Part shown: positions 1-8,292 of the stretch, piece after piece
How positions within the stretch are numbered: position 1 is the first letter of the stretch
How the letters are laid out: the number at the start of each line of letters is the position of its first letter
NCBI GenBank assembly: GCA_016784625.1
Contig: JADHUF010000004.1
Location: 1 to 35,190, forward strand
Length of the DNA stretch: 35,190 nucleotides
Direction: 5' to 3'
Source of the DNA: Candidatus Nitrosopumilus sp.
GTDB lineage: Archaea > Thermoproteota > Nitrososphaeria > Nitrososphaerales > Nitrosopumilaceae
Notes under the pieces: model-generated
The model's input: only the letters and a program-made list of their open reading frames with translations
Database searches by the model: none
Told to the model about the DNA's origin: nothing
Position numbers and translations under genes: made by a program

Positions 1-35
1 CAATATTAACCAGAAAAGAGTAATTTATTCAGAAC

Positions 36-593
36 TTGGAAAACATTTTGAAAGTTTTAGAATTAGGAAGTCATGAAGAAAAAATCAAAATTTTAGAAAC
101 TTTAGATTGTACAGATAATCCAAAGATTTTAGAAAAAATAATTTCAAAATTAGATGATGAAAATATTCAAGTTAGAGGAGAAGTATTTAGTTCACTTGTA
201 TTAAATGAAAATAAAATTTCAGATTTCTTGATTAAAAGTTTAATTTCTGTAAATAAGAATATCAGAGGTTTTGCATCATTAGTATTAGCAAATAGAAATG
301 AAACAATCGCAATTCCAGAAATCACAAAACTTGTAAAAGATGAACATTCTATGGTTAGAGCATGTGCAATTGGAGCACTAGGACATCTTAAAGCTCACAA
401 TGCCAAAGAAATTTTTCTTGAATCTTTGTTAGATTCTAATTTGGAAGTGAGAAAAAGTGCTATTCAAGCAATTATTGATCTAAATATCACAATTTCAGAA
501 GATCAAATAAAAGAAATCATTAAAGAAAAAGATCCTGAGATAGAAAAATTACTTTTTCAATTGAAAAAAATTAGTGGACCGGAAGGGATTTGA
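36..593 (+). CDS. HEAT-repeat protein, function unknown
   Basis: The 185-residue product is made of helical repeats with a Val/Ile-Arg pair recurring at residues 47, 77, 108 and 139. That spacing of 30-31 is the signature of HEAT/PBS-lyase-like repeats, which usually act as protein-binding scaffolds. No catalytic domain, signal peptide or membrane segment is visible. The start is TTG at 36: an in-frame TAA at 21-23 excludes a longer protein, and a TATA-like ATATTAAC near position 4-11 lies about 28 nt upstream, fitting a leaderless message. The stop codon (591-593) lies inside the 3' end of a tRNA-Ala gene on the opposite strand, so the last six codons are constrained by the tRNA acceptor and T stem. 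The partner is not identifiable from the sequence. Confidence 0.75.
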   Translation: MENILKVLELGSHEEKIKILETLDCTDNPKILEKIISKLDDENIQVRGEVFSSLVLNENKISDFLIKSLISVNKNIRGFASLVLANRNETIAIPEITKLVKDEHSMVRACAIGALGHLKAHNAKEIFLESLLDSNLEVRKSAIQAIIDLNITISEDQIKEIIKEKDPEIEKLLFQLKKISGPEGI

Positions 594-648
594 ACCCTTG
601 ATCCGATGCATGCCATGCACCTATCCTACCAGACTAGACGACCGGCCC
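575..648 (-). tRNA. tRNA-Ala (anticodon GGC)
   Basis: Read on the minus strand, the acceptor stem GGGCCGG pairs with CCGGTCC and gives a G3-U70 wobble, the classic alanine identity element. The anticodon stem GGTGC/GCATC closes the loop ATGGCAT, with anticodon GGC reading GCC and GCU. The T arm GGGTTCAAATCCC is intact, the discriminator is A and CCA is not encoded. No intron is visible. The 3' end overlaps the convergent HEAT-repeat CDS by 19 nt. Confidence 0.95.
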
Positions 649-652
649 AATT

Positions 653-673
653 ATCAGAATTCTGATTGTATAA
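653..673 (-). promoter_or_regulatory. tRNA-Ala(GGC) promoter with a 14-bp palindrome
   Basis: On the minus strand TTATACA (667-673) lies about 22 nt upstream of the tRNA 5' end at 648, which suits an archaeal TATA box. Between it and the tRNA is the perfect palindrome ATCAGAATTCTGAT (653-666). The TATA role is inferred from position; any role for the palindrome is unknown. Confidence 0.5.
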
Positions 674-773
674 CACTTTCTAAATTGGGTATTAACGTTT
701 AGCGATTTAATTGAAATTAGTGTTATGAAATTAACACAATATATTTAACCGTGAGTATGTTGATGGGATTGTT

Positions 774-1619
774 ATGGTAGTAGATAACAAAGCCACTATT
801 ACATATGTGCAATTATTAAAAGAGGATCTTGTAATTATTAGATTAGTTCCAAATGATGGTCCAGTTCCAGACTTTCAAGCAGGCCAGTTCATTACATTAG
901 GATTACCAAATCCTGTAGAAGGTGGAAAGATTGTTAGACGAGCATATTCAATTGCATCTCACCCAGAAAATAAAGACTACATCGAGCTTGTAATTAGATG
1001 GGTTAGAAAGCCACTTCCAGGTAGATTAACCACACAATTGTTTAATGCAAAAGAAGGAGATGAAATTCTTTGGTTAAAACCTACAGGTAAAGCATTAATG
1101 ATTAATGAGGAACTTGCAAATGGAGAAAAAGATAACAGAAGAATTGTTTGTATAGGAGGAGGTACAGGTCTTGCACCATTTGTCAGTTATGCACAACACT
1201 TTCACGATACTGGTGATAAACGAGAAATCATAGTTTTACATGGTGCTAGTTATGTTGATGAGTTAAGTTACAAAGATTTGCTATCCTCTCTTGAAAATGA
1301 GAGTATTGCTAGAGGTAAAGATGAGTGGAACTTTAAGTACAGAGCTGCAATCAGTAGACCTCAAGAATGGTTTAACAGATCATGGTCAGGTCAAGTTGGA
1401 AGAGTTGAAACATTCCTAAGACCTAGAGATAATGGAATGTCAGCCCTAGAAGAATTAGTAGGTGAAAAAATTACCAAAGATAACACAATATTCTATATTT
1501 GTGGTTGGCAAGGAACAATAGATGGTGCAATGGACTTTTTAAAACCAAAAGACTTTGTCACAGAACATAACAAACGTGAAGATGGAAGCTTTGAAGTCAA
1601 ATACGAATCATACGGATAG
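774..1619 (+). CDS. Ferredoxin-NADP reductase-like flavoprotein
   Basis: The 281-residue protein has the ferredoxin-NADP reductase fold. The FAD-binding half (about residues 5-110) carries R-A-Y-S at 56-59. The pyridine-nucleotide half starts with GGGTGLAP at 128-135 and ends with a Y-I-C-G-W-Q-G-like segment near residue 242, where the family contacts NADP. There is no fused iron-sulphur domain, so it probably exchanges electrons with a separate ferredoxin; two 7Fe-type ferredoxins are encoded at 13.2-14.3 kb. The protein is soluble. The ATG at 774 is preceded by a TATA-like ATATTTAAC at 741-749, about 29 nt upstream, so the message is probably leaderless. It appears to be a single-gene unit. 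Fold is confident; direction and cofactor preference are not. Confidence 0.85.
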   Translation: MVVDNKATITYVQLLKEDLVIIRLVPNDGPVPDFQAGQFITLGLPNPVEGGKIVRRAYSIASHPENKDYIELVIRWVRKPLPGRLTTQLFNAKEGDEILWLKPTGKALMINEELANGEKDNRRIVCIGGGTGLAPFVSYAQHFHDTGDKREIIVLHGASYVDELSYKDLLSSLENESIARGKDEWNFKYRAAISRPQEWFNRSWSGQVGRVETFLRPRDNGMSALEELVGEKITKDNTIFYICGWQGTIDGAMDFLKPKDFVTEHNKREDGSFEVKYESYG

Positions 1620-1689
1620 AATTTTTTTAAAAAAGAATAATTTTTTGAAAATCAATCATTGAAATATGAGATTTATCTGGGGAATGTAA

Positions 1690-2289
1690 TTGATTACGGC
1701 ACTATATCTTGCGCATCTAAATCCAGTAACGGATGCACATGTTGAAATTATTTCAGAATTAAAAAAAGAAGCTGATATTGTTAAAGTCATGCCTGTAGTT
1801 TTCAAAGATGGGGATAAAGAGATTAACAGTAAAAGTTTTCCATTTAATTTTGAAACTAGAAAAAAAATGTTAATGTCAGTATTTGGAGATTCGATTCAGA
1901 TTACTGATGACTATGCATTTTATTCTCCATTTAAAAAATACTTACCACCATTGGTGAGACGTAGATCATGGAAACTTAGAAAACAAATTCTAAGTGGAGT
2001 AGAGGGAGACTTTTTTTCTTATACGGGGGATAAAGCTGAAGGATACATGCTAAAAATATACAGATTAAAACCAAAGATAGGAGAAAGAAAATCAATTTCT
2101 GCATCATCTGTTAAAGAAAAATTGTTTGATGCCGCACTTGGAAATGAATCTACATGGAAGGAAGATGTCCCAGAAAGCATAGCCAAAATAATAGAAGATG
2201 ATTGGAAAACAGTAGAGAAATTTGCAAATATGGATGATATGACTACAAGAGTTGCAGGAATGAAATTTCCTAAAGAAGGTTATAGTTAA
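1690..2289 (+). CDS. Nucleotidyltransferase-fold protein (NMNAT/PPAT-like superfamily)
   Basis: The N-terminus (residues 9-17, H-L-N-P-V-T-D-A-H) matches the nucleotidyltransferase loop normally written F-x-P-x-H/T-x-G-H. Thr14 stands in place of the first His, as in phosphopantetheine adenylyltransferase, and Ala16 replaces the usual Gly. A second superfamily motif, I-S-A-S-S-V-K-E, near residue 137 resembles the ISSTxIR signature that binds the nucleotide phosphates. At 199 residues it is a little longer than typical NMNAT or PPAT, with a basic middle region (R-R-R near 95). Start is TTG at 1690, because the nearby ATG at 1684 is followed at once by a stop. The family transfers an AMP or CMP moiety from NTP; the substrate cannot be told from sequence. 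Confidence 0.65.
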   Translation: MITALYLAHLNPVTDAHVEIISELKKEADIVKVMPVVFKDGDKEINSKSFPFNFETRKKMLMSVFGDSIQITDDYAFYSPFKKYLPPLVRRRSWKLRKQILSGVEGDFFSYTGDKAEGYMLKIYRLKPKIGERKSISASSVKEKLFDAALGNESTWKEDVPESIAKIIEDDWKTVEKFANMDDMTTRVAGMKFPKEGYS

Positions 2290-2352
2290 AGTAAAAAGTG
2301 ATAAAAGATACTAATTGAAAATAGATTAATACACATCCAGTAAAATTTTCAT

Positions 2353-3270
2353 ATGAAACTTCCACTTTCAAAATATGTCTGGTTTGATGGAAAGTATGTT
2401 ATAACAGAAAAGGCTCAAGTTCCAATTACTACCCATGCAATTCATTATGGAACATCAATCTTTGAAGGAATTAGAGCATATTGGAATGGAAAAAATTTGC
2501 ATGTGTTTAGACTAGATGAACATGTAAATCGATTTAGAAGATCAGGAAAGTTTTACGATATTTCACTTAATTTTTCTGATAAAGTTATCACTAATGCAAT
2601 TACAGGTATTTGTAAAAAAAACAAGATCAAGAAATCATGTTACATAAGACCATTTTATTTTGTAGGAGATTATGGAATAAATCTACATGTAACTGAAAAG
2701 GCTCCAACAAATGTTGCAATTTTTACATTTGTTTTTGGAGATTTATTTAACAAAAATGGAATTTCAGCAGGGGTTGTCTCTTGGAGAAAATTCTCAGATA
2801 TGGCTACACCTTCCCAAGCAAAAATGGGAGGGAATTATCTAAATTCAATTATTGCAACACAAGAAGCAAAAAGAAATGGTGTTGATGAGGCAATTTTGCT
2901 TGATCATAATGGAAATGTTAGTGAAGCACCAGGAGAAAATATCTTTATTGTGAAAAATGGGCAATTGATAACACCATCACTAGCATCATCAACACTTGAA
3001 GGAATTACTCGTGATTCAGTAATCAAAATTGCAAAAGATTTGGATATTGATGTTGTTGAAAGATATGTTTCAAGAAGTGAATTAGTCATATCTGATGAGA
3101 TTTTTCTAACAGGAACAGCAGCTGAAATCACACCCATTATATCAATGGATTCAAAAAAGATAGGTAATGGTAAACCAGGAATAATAACAAAAAAAATGAT
3201 GCAAGAGTACACAGACATAGTAATGAACAAAAATGATAACTATTCTCATTGGTTAACTTCGGTGTATTAG
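2353..3270 (+). CDS. ilvE: Branched-chain-amino-acid aminotransferase (class IV PLP)
   Basis: The 305-residue protein aligns along its length with class IV PLP aminotransferases of the IlvE type. Features visible are H-Y-G-T-S-I-F-E-G-I-R at 31-41, Y-I-R-P at 97-100, the PLP lysine K157 in A-K-M-G-G-N-Y-L, E-A-P-G-E-N-I-F after it, and G-T-A-A-E-I-T-P near 255-262. It would transfer the amino group between glutamate and leucine, isoleucine or valine in the cytoplasm. The stop at 3270 abuts the ATG of the following dehydrogenase at 3271, so the two are probably co-transcribed and translationally coupled, which is unexpected for an amino-acid enzyme. A role on another keto substrate from the neighbouring sugar genes is possible but unproven. 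Confidence 0.9.
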   Translation: MKLPLSKYVWFDGKYVITEKAQVPITTHAIHYGTSIFEGIRAYWNGKNLHVFRLDEHVNRFRRSGKFYDISLNFSDKVITNAITGICKKNKIKKSCYIRPFYFVGDYGINLHVTEKAPTNVAIFTFVFGDLFNKNGISAGVVSWRKFSDMATPSQAKMGGNYLNSIIATQEAKRNGVDEAILLDHNGNVSEAPGENIFIVKNGQLITPSLASSTLEGITRDSVIKIAKDLDIDVVERYVSRSELVISDEIFLTGTAAEITPIISMDSKKIGNGKPGIITKKMMQEYTDIVMNKNDNYSHWLTSVY

Positions 3271-4206
3271 ATGAAAATTGTTCAAATTGGAATTGGTGGA
3301 TGGGGCAAACACCATGCCAGAGTTTTAAATGAATTAGGTGTACTTTCTGCTATTTGTGATACAGATCCTCAAAGAAGTAAAGAATATGGAGAAAAATATT
3401 CTGTAAATCATTATGAATCGTTAGATGATCTACTTAGTTCAGAAGAATTTGATGCCGCATTTGTAATAACACCTACAGTAACTCACATAGAAATTGCAAC
3501 AAAGTTGTTAGAAGCAAAAAAACATATTTTTATAGAAAAACCAATGACGTACAAATCTGAAGATGGTGAAAAATTGGCTAAACTTGCAGAGAAAAATAAA
3601 GTAATTCTCACTTGTGGATACATTGAGCGTTTTAATCCTGTAGTAAATGTTGTAAAAAAATTTGTTAAAGAAAAGGAATTTGGGGATTTGTTAATGTTAG
3701 AATTTCACCGTGAAAATAGAATGCCTCTCCATATCAAAGATGTTGGAATAATTCATGATACTTCAGTACATGATATTGATACTGCAAATTGGTTGTTTGA
3801 TGATATGCCACATGTAATATTTGCCAGAGCAGGTAAAATAAAACACGAACATGAAGATTTTGCAAGCATTATGCTTGGATACAAAAATGATAAAGTTGCA
3901 GTAATTTCATCAAACTGGGTTACACCAAAAAAAGTCAGAACGTTTAGTGCAGTTTGTACAGATGCAATAATTTCATCAGATTTCATCACTCAAAAAATCA
4001 TCATAGAGAAAAATGATGAATCTGAAACTATTCAAAATGAAAATCAAGAACCATTAAAGATCGAAATTCAGAGCTTTCTTGGAGTAATTGAGGGTAAAAA
4101 TGAACAAGTTGTCAAAGCGCAAGAAGCAGTCAATGTAACAAAGATTGCAGAAGCTGCACTTTTATCTAGTCAAAAAGGAATTCCAATCTATCTAGATCTA
4201 AAATGA
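3271..4206 (+). CDS. Gfo/Idh/MocA-family dehydrogenase, probable nucleotide-sugar 3-dehydrogenase
   Basis: A Rossmann N-terminus with G-I-G-G-W-G-K-H-H (7-15) and the family signature E-K-P at 89-91 (Lys90 catalytic) identify a Gfo/Idh/MocA oxidoreductase of 311 residues. G-Y-I-E-R-F-N-P at 116-123 and H-D-x-x-x-H-D-I-D at 162-170 line the sugar site in this family. Such enzymes oxidise a sugar hydroxyl with NAD(P). With a WbpD-like acetyltransferase two genes downstream, the best guess is a UDP-GlcNAc(A) 3-dehydrogenase as in bacterial WbpB and the methanogen acetamido-sugar pathway. The partner aminotransferase of those pathways (DegT family) is not in this window. The ATG follows the ilvE stop directly, and the end overlaps the next gene by ATGA. 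Confidence 0.8.
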   Translation: MKIVQIGIGGWGKHHARVLNELGVLSAICDTDPQRSKEYGEKYSVNHYESLDDLLSSEEFDAAFVITPTVTHIEIATKLLEAKKHIFIEKPMTYKSEDGEKLAKLAEKNKVILTCGYIERFNPVVNVVKKFVKEKEFGDLLMLEFHRENRMPLHIKDVGIIHDTSVHDIDTANWLFDDMPHVIFARAGKIKHEHEDFASIMLGYKNDKVAVISSNWVTPKKVRTFSAVCTDAIISSDFITQKIIIEKNDESETIQNENQEPLKIEIQSFLGVIEGKNEQVVKAQEAVNVTKIAEAALLSSQKGIPIYLDLK

Positions 4207-4472
4207 ATAAAACAATGATAGATATTTTGGCATGTCCAATTGACAAAAATCATCCTTTAGAATTATTTGAAATTAAAGAAAAAGATAACATAGTATCTGA
4301 AGGAGTATTATTTTGCTCAAAATGCTCTAGATTCTATCCAATTATTGAAGAAATTCCAATAATGCTTCCTGATGAATTAAGAGACAAAAAACAAGAAATA
4401 GAATTTCTAAAAACTAACAAAGACAAATTACCTGAAAAAATCATTGCAAAGGCAAACCCATGGCATTTGTAA
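4203..4472 (+). CDS. Trm112-like zinc-binding protein
   Basis: This 89-residue protein opens with D-I-L-A-C-P-I-D (7-14), continues with C-S-K-C at 38-41 and ends the core with Y-P-I-I-E-E-I-P-I-M-L, the pattern of the Trm112/UPF0434 family. Trm112 is a small zinc protein that stabilises RNA and protein methyltransferases. The usual second cysteine of the first C-P-x-C pair is Asp14 here, leaving Cys11, Cys38 and Cys41 plus possibly Asp14 or His17 as ligands. It overlaps the dehydrogenase by ATGA and is followed within 5 nt by the acetyltransferase start, so it is translated from the sugar operon; bacterial UPF0434 genes also often neighbour lipid/sugar genes. The partner is unknown. Confidence 0.75.
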   Translation: MNKTMIDILACPIDKNHPLELFEIKEKDNIVSEGVLFCSKCSRFYPIIEEIPIMLPDELRDKKQEIEFLKTNKDKLPEKIIAKANPWHL

Positions 4473-4476
4473 AATA

Positions 4477-4953
4477 ATGGTTACAAATTTTATTTCTGAA
4501 AAAGCAAAAATTGGTCAGAATGTACAGATTTGGCATTTTTCATACGTTGGGGATGATGTAGAAATTGGAGACAATGTAAAGATTGGCTCTCTTGCACATA
4601 TTGATTACAATGTAAAGATTGGAGAAAATACAAAGATAGAAGGTCAAGCATACATATCGCCATTATCTAGAATTGGAAAAAATGTATTCATAGGTCCAGC
4701 AGCAGTATTAACAAATGATCCCTATCCAATGTGTAATAAAATGATAGGTGTTACAATTGAAGACAATGCAATAATTAATGCGCGTGCAGTGATCAAAGCA
4801 GGTGTTACAATAGGAAAGAACAGTGTTGTTGCAATGGGGGCAGTTGTGATAAGAGATGTTCCTGAAAATTCTGTAGTCATTGGTTCTCCAGCTACAATCA
4901 GATACACTAGAGAAGAATATGATAAAAAACAAAGAGAATGGAAAGAAAGTTAA
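4477..4953 (+). CDS. Left-handed beta-helix (hexapeptide) N-acetyltransferase, WbpD-like
   Basis: Repeated I-G-x-x hexapeptides run from residue 10 to about 140 (for example A-K-I-G-Q-N-V and V-K-I-G-E-N-T), typical of trimeric left-handed beta-helix acyltransferases using acetyl-CoA. The N-I-W-H-F-like start (V-Q-I-W-H-F) and V-F-I-G-P-x-A-V-L-T-N-D resemble WbpD/WlbB, which acetylates a UDP-3-amino sugar. The chosen ATG at 4477 gives 158 residues beginning M-V-T-N-F-I-S-E; a start further upstream would add 11 residues unlike the family and lie inside the preceding gene. The four bases TTAA at its stop are shared with the stop of the convergent membrane gene. Substrate inference rests on the neighbouring dehydrogenase. 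Confidence 0.85.
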   Translation: MVTNFISEKAKIGQNVQIWHFSYVGDDVEIGDNVKIGSLAHIDYNVKIGENTKIEGQAYISPLSRIGKNVFIGPAAVLTNDPYPMCNKMIGVTIEDNAIINARAVIKAGVTIGKNSVVAMGAVVIRDVPENSVVIGSPATIRYTREEYDKKQREWKES

Positions 4954-5180
4954 GATTTTATCTCTTTTCTAAAAATCCAGTTTTTTAATTTAGATAAAAT
5001 TAAAATCCATAATACAACTAGAAGGATTGCAACTATTGCTTTAATCACAGACCCAATAAGCCAATCAAATTCACCAAATCCAGAAATAGAAAAAGGGCCC
5101 AATATTGTGACAGCAATTCCACCGCCAACAAGTATCAAAATCCACATTCCAAACAAAAATCCAAAAAGACTAGACTTCAA
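4950..5180 (-). CDS. Small two-helix membrane protein
   Basis: The 76-residue product has two strongly hydrophobic segments, about residues 5-27 and 41-62, and a basic C-terminal tail (K-L-K-N-W-I-F-R-K). No enzyme motif is seen. It is the last gene of the GINS-MCM-Hel308-GPT chain, and its ATG overlaps the GPT stop by 4 bp, so it is probably a membrane partner or accessory of that transferase. Its stop shares bases with the convergent acetyltransferase stop. Function unknown. Confidence 0.7.
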   Translation of the reverse strand: MKSSLFGFLFGMWILILVGGGIAVTILGPFSISGFGEFDWLIGSVIKAIVAILLVVLWILILSKLKNWIFRKEIKS

Positions 5181-6166
5181 AGTGAAACTCCCATCATAAA
5201 TGCAGTAATTATAGCCAAAATTCCTGAAAATATAGCAAGTTTGAAGATTGCAGACCCCACCTGATTTTCAGATAACGATCCTCCTGCAAGAATTAGTCTT
5301 ACTAGAGTAATAGGTGCCGTTTTGTCATTAGTGGCCTTTAGTCTAAAATCATCAGTATGTTCTACAGGTTTTTTCATAATTAGACTAGATCGTCTTCGTT
5401 TTACGCTTGATAAAAACAAAAATGAGTTGATAACAGCAGGCAATAATGCAACTGCAGCTATAATTTCTACATTACCTACAATTGCAATTGCACCATACAT
5501 TGCACCTAAGGTAAGAGCACCTGAATCACCTGGAAATATTTTACTTGGAATTTTATGATATTTGTAAAAAGCTAATGAAACAAATCCTAATGGTAGACTA
5601 ACTATTGCAATTTCATAATTTTGTAATATAAACAAACATATCGATAATGAGAAACTTGCAATCACCATAAAACCACTGGCAATTCCATTTAGAACATCAA
5701 TAGAATTAATTGTATTTCCAGTAATTGGAATCATAAAAATTATCAATGCCAAATATAATATTGGAATTTGTACTGTTCCAAATAATGGAAAAGTAAGATC
5801 AGAATCATATGCTCCAAGTAAGATAATTGGAATTGCCGCGAATCCAAGTGCTACAGGTTTGAACCAAGCTCCCTTTACTTGTCTATCATCAACATATCCA
5901 ATTACAAAAGCTGTAAATGTAGTAATAATTATTGCAAGAATTTCATTTAGTTGTAAAAATGCATACAAAATAATTTCAGATGCAATAATTCCTACAATTA
6001 TAGATGGTCCTCCAGGTCTTGGAATCATTACGTCCTCTTTTTTGTTCACATCTTTGACTGTAAGATTTCTTTTTTCTAAAATTTTGATTAATGGTGGAGT
6101 CATAAAAAATACAACAAAGAATGCAACAAGACAAGAAACTATTGCTGGAATAATTAATTCAATCAA
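5177..6166 (-). CDS. GPT-family UDP-HexNAc:lipid-phosphate HexNAc-1-P transferase (Alg7/MraY superfamily)
   Basis: The 329-residue polytopic membrane protein carries the superfamily signatures in order: R-P-G-G-P near 50-54, Asp-Asp at 93-94 in Y-V-D-D-R-Q, N-x-x-N-S-I-D-V-L-N-G at 151-161 and F-P-G-D-S-G at 211-216. These build the Mg-dependent site moving a sugar phosphate from UDP-GlcNAc-type donors to a polyprenyl (dolichyl) phosphate at the cytoplasmic face. An archaeon without murein would use it to start lipid-linked oligosaccharide synthesis for protein N-glycosylation. About ten membrane segments are visible, with a basic loop (K-R-R-R) near residue 255. It overlaps both neighbours by 4 bp (Hel308 upstream, small membrane protein downstream). 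MraY activity is unlikely because no other murein genes are present. Confidence 0.87.
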   Translation of the reverse strand: MIELIIPAIVSCLVAFFVVFFMTPPLIKILEKRNLTVKDVNKKEDVMIPRPGGPSIIVGIIASEIILYAFLQLNEILAIIITTFTAFVIGYVDDRQVKGAWFKPVALGFAAIPIILLGAYDSDLTFPLFGTVQIPILYLALIIFMIPITGNTINSIDVLNGIASGFMVIASFSLSICLFILQNYEIAIVSLPLGFVSLAFYKYHKIPSKIFPGDSGALTLGAMYGAIAIVGNVEIIAAVALLPAVINSFLFLSSVKRRRSSLIMKKPVEHTDDFRLKATNDKTAPITLVRLILAGGSLSENQVGSAIFKLAIFSGILAIITAFMMGVSL

Positions 6167-8292
6167 TATCTAACCTTTCGTAATTCTGATTTGATATTAT
6201 CTGCAATAGTTGAACCAATTTTATCAATTTCTGCTAATTTGTTTACTGGAATTTTTGCCAAATCATCTAGATTTTTTATTCCGTGTTTGTAAAGGATTCT
6301 AGATCTAACTCTTCCAATTCCTTTAACTTGGACTAGATCAAGTAATTCCTCACGAATTCCATAAACAACTCTTTTTCTTAGATTATCAAGTTCTTCAAGT
6401 AAATCTGCCCTCTCAACGTGCTTGGAAATCTCTCTGAGACAGTATGAAAGCCAATTTGCCGTTTCTGTCATCCTATGCATGTCTCCAGACTCTATTCCAA
6501 GGCTATCAGAGAGGGACAATTCAGAAGATTCTGTAATCCATGCCTGTAAAGCTAAAAGACTCCTTGAGCAATCATATTCTGAAATTGGTTCTAGTAATTC
6601 TGAAGAATTATTTTCTATCATAAGACTGGCAGATTCATAATCCTTGTTACGAAGTGAGAATTTAGGAAAAAATTCCTCACAATTTGAGATTAAATGTAAG
6701 AATCCAAATGTATGTTTTCTATCTTGGGATACATTTTCTATAGTATCTCTAAAGTGTGTTGCAGTTAATGGATCAATATACAACATTGATGTCTTTTTTC
6801 CAAATTCAGTAGCAGCATATCTTTCACCTTTTTTAATTATCAAATATGCACTAGAAAGAAAACGTAATGAGATGTCAATTGCAAATTTTATTGTAGGTTT
6901 TCTTGATTGTAATCCACCTAATGTTTGTAAGAAAAATTCTAAAATCTCATCTTTTTTTATTCCAGGATGTGTAACAATTACACTAAGTATATGAGTACGC
7001 AAAGATTTATCATCAGTAATCTTTGAAATAATTGGTTCTGGTTCTCCATTAATATAATAATCAATTAAATCTTCAGTGTTTCCATTTCCAACAATTATGG
7101 ATTCTCCAAAATCATCATACTGTGGTCTTCCAGCTCTGCCACAAAGTTGTTTGTATTCTAAGATGCTAATTGGTCTATTTGCTCCAACTTTTGCATTGTA
7201 TCGATTAATATTTGAAATTACAACTCGTCTAGCTGGAAGATTAACTCCTGCAGCTAAGGTTGGAGTAGATGATAATAGTTTGATTGTTCCTTTACGAAAT
7301 TCTGCTTCTATTGTTTCTCTGCACTTTTGATTTAATCCAGCATGATGAAATGCAACTCCTTTTTTTACAAGAATTGCTAATGTCTTTACTAATTCGGTAT
7401 GTTCATTTTCTGCTAGAATTTTTTTTGAAGTCTTTTCTAATTCGCTTAACTCTTTTTTTTCCAAAATCTGAGATATAACATCTGCAGCTTTTGTTGCAAG
7501 AGATTTTGAACGCATTCTAGTTTCTGCAAACACCAATGATTGGCCTCCTTCCATAACTGATTGTACGCCTAAATCAATAGGAATTCCACATATGGTGCGC
7601 TCAACTTCAAATGTTTTGCCATCACTCATAGTAACTTCGCCTGCATCGCAGACTCCTTCAGATAGAGGTACTGGTCTCCAATCATTTTTTACTAATTTAC
7701 AATCAAGCCAATCTGCAATCTCATCAGAATTTGTGATAGTTGCACTAAGGCCTACAATCTGAGGTTTTGTCTCCAATAATTTTAGTTGTGTAAGAATCAT
7801 TTCAAGTGTTGGACCTCGATTTTCATCTCCAATCAAATGTACTTCATCAGTAATTACAAGTCCAATTTCCTCAACCCATTCAGCACCATGTCTAATAATA
7901 GAATCCATTTTTTCATTTGTCAAAATCAACACATTATTTTTTTCTAAATTCTTTTCAAGATTTTCATAATCTCCAGTAGATATACCAACTTTGACTTTTC
8001 TTCCTAAAGCAACTTTTTCTAATTTTTTAAATTCTGAGAATTTTTCAGCAGCTAATGCACGTAAGGGACTAAGATAAATCACCTTACCATCATTCTTAGA
8101 AAGATAACTAATCATTGCAAGCATTGCAATCAGAGTCTTTCCACTTGCAGTAGGAGCAGACACTAGAATACTATTCCCATCTAGTAATCCAGATTCTATA
8201 CTATCAGTTTGTGGAGGATATAATTTTTCAAAACCTTGTGATTTTAGAAATTCAATTGCAGAGTCAGGAAGATTTAGATTTTCTATTTTCAT
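6163..8292 (-). CDS. Hel308-type superfamily 2 DNA helicase
   Basis: The 709-residue protein has helicase motif I A-P-T-A-S-G-K-T at 46-53, motif II D-E-V-H at 148-151, motif III S-A-T at 182-184, motif VI with G-R-A-G-R-P near 389, and a C-terminal helix-hairpin-helix region containing V-K-G-I-G-R-V-R-S-R and I-D-K-I-G-S-T-I. This order and length match archaeal Hel308 (Ski2-like), a 3'-5' helicase that unwinds lagging strands at stalled forks. The Q-motif Pro-Pro-Gln lies at 26-28. It overlaps MCM by ATGA at its start and the GPT gene at its end. Co-transcription with MCM and GINS supports a fork function. Confidence 0.92.
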   Translation of the reverse strand: MKIENLNLPDSAIEFLKSQGFEKLYPPQTDSIESGLLDGNSILVSAPTASGKTLIAMLAMISYLSKNDGKVIYLSPLRALAAEKFSEFKKLEKVALGRKVKVGISTGDYENLEKNLEKNNVLILTNEKMDSIIRHGAEWVEEIGLVITDEVHLIGDENRGPTLEMILTQLKLLETKPQIVGLSATITNSDEIADWLDCKLVKNDWRPVPLSEGVCDAGEVTMSDGKTFEVERTICGIPIDLGVQSVMEGGQSLVFAETRMRSKSLATKAADVISQILEKKELSELEKTSKKILAENEHTELVKTLAILVKKGVAFHHAGLNQKCRETIEAEFRKGTIKLLSSTPTLAAGVNLPARRVVISNINRYNAKVGANRPISILEYKQLCGRAGRPQYDDFGESIIVGNGNTEDLIDYYINGEPEPIISKITDDKSLRTHILSVIVTHPGIKKDEILEFFLQTLGGLQSRKPTIKFAIDISLRFLSSAYLIIKKGERYAATEFGKKTSMLYIDPLTATHFRDTIENVSQDRKHTFGFLHLISNCEEFFPKFSLRNKDYESASLMIENNSSELLEPISEYDCSRSLLALQAWITESSELSLSDSLGIESGDMHRMTETANWLSYCLREISKHVERADLLEELDNLRKRVVYGIREELLDLVQVKGIGRVRSRILYKHGIKNLDDLAKIPVNKLAEIDKIGSTIADNIKSELRKVRY

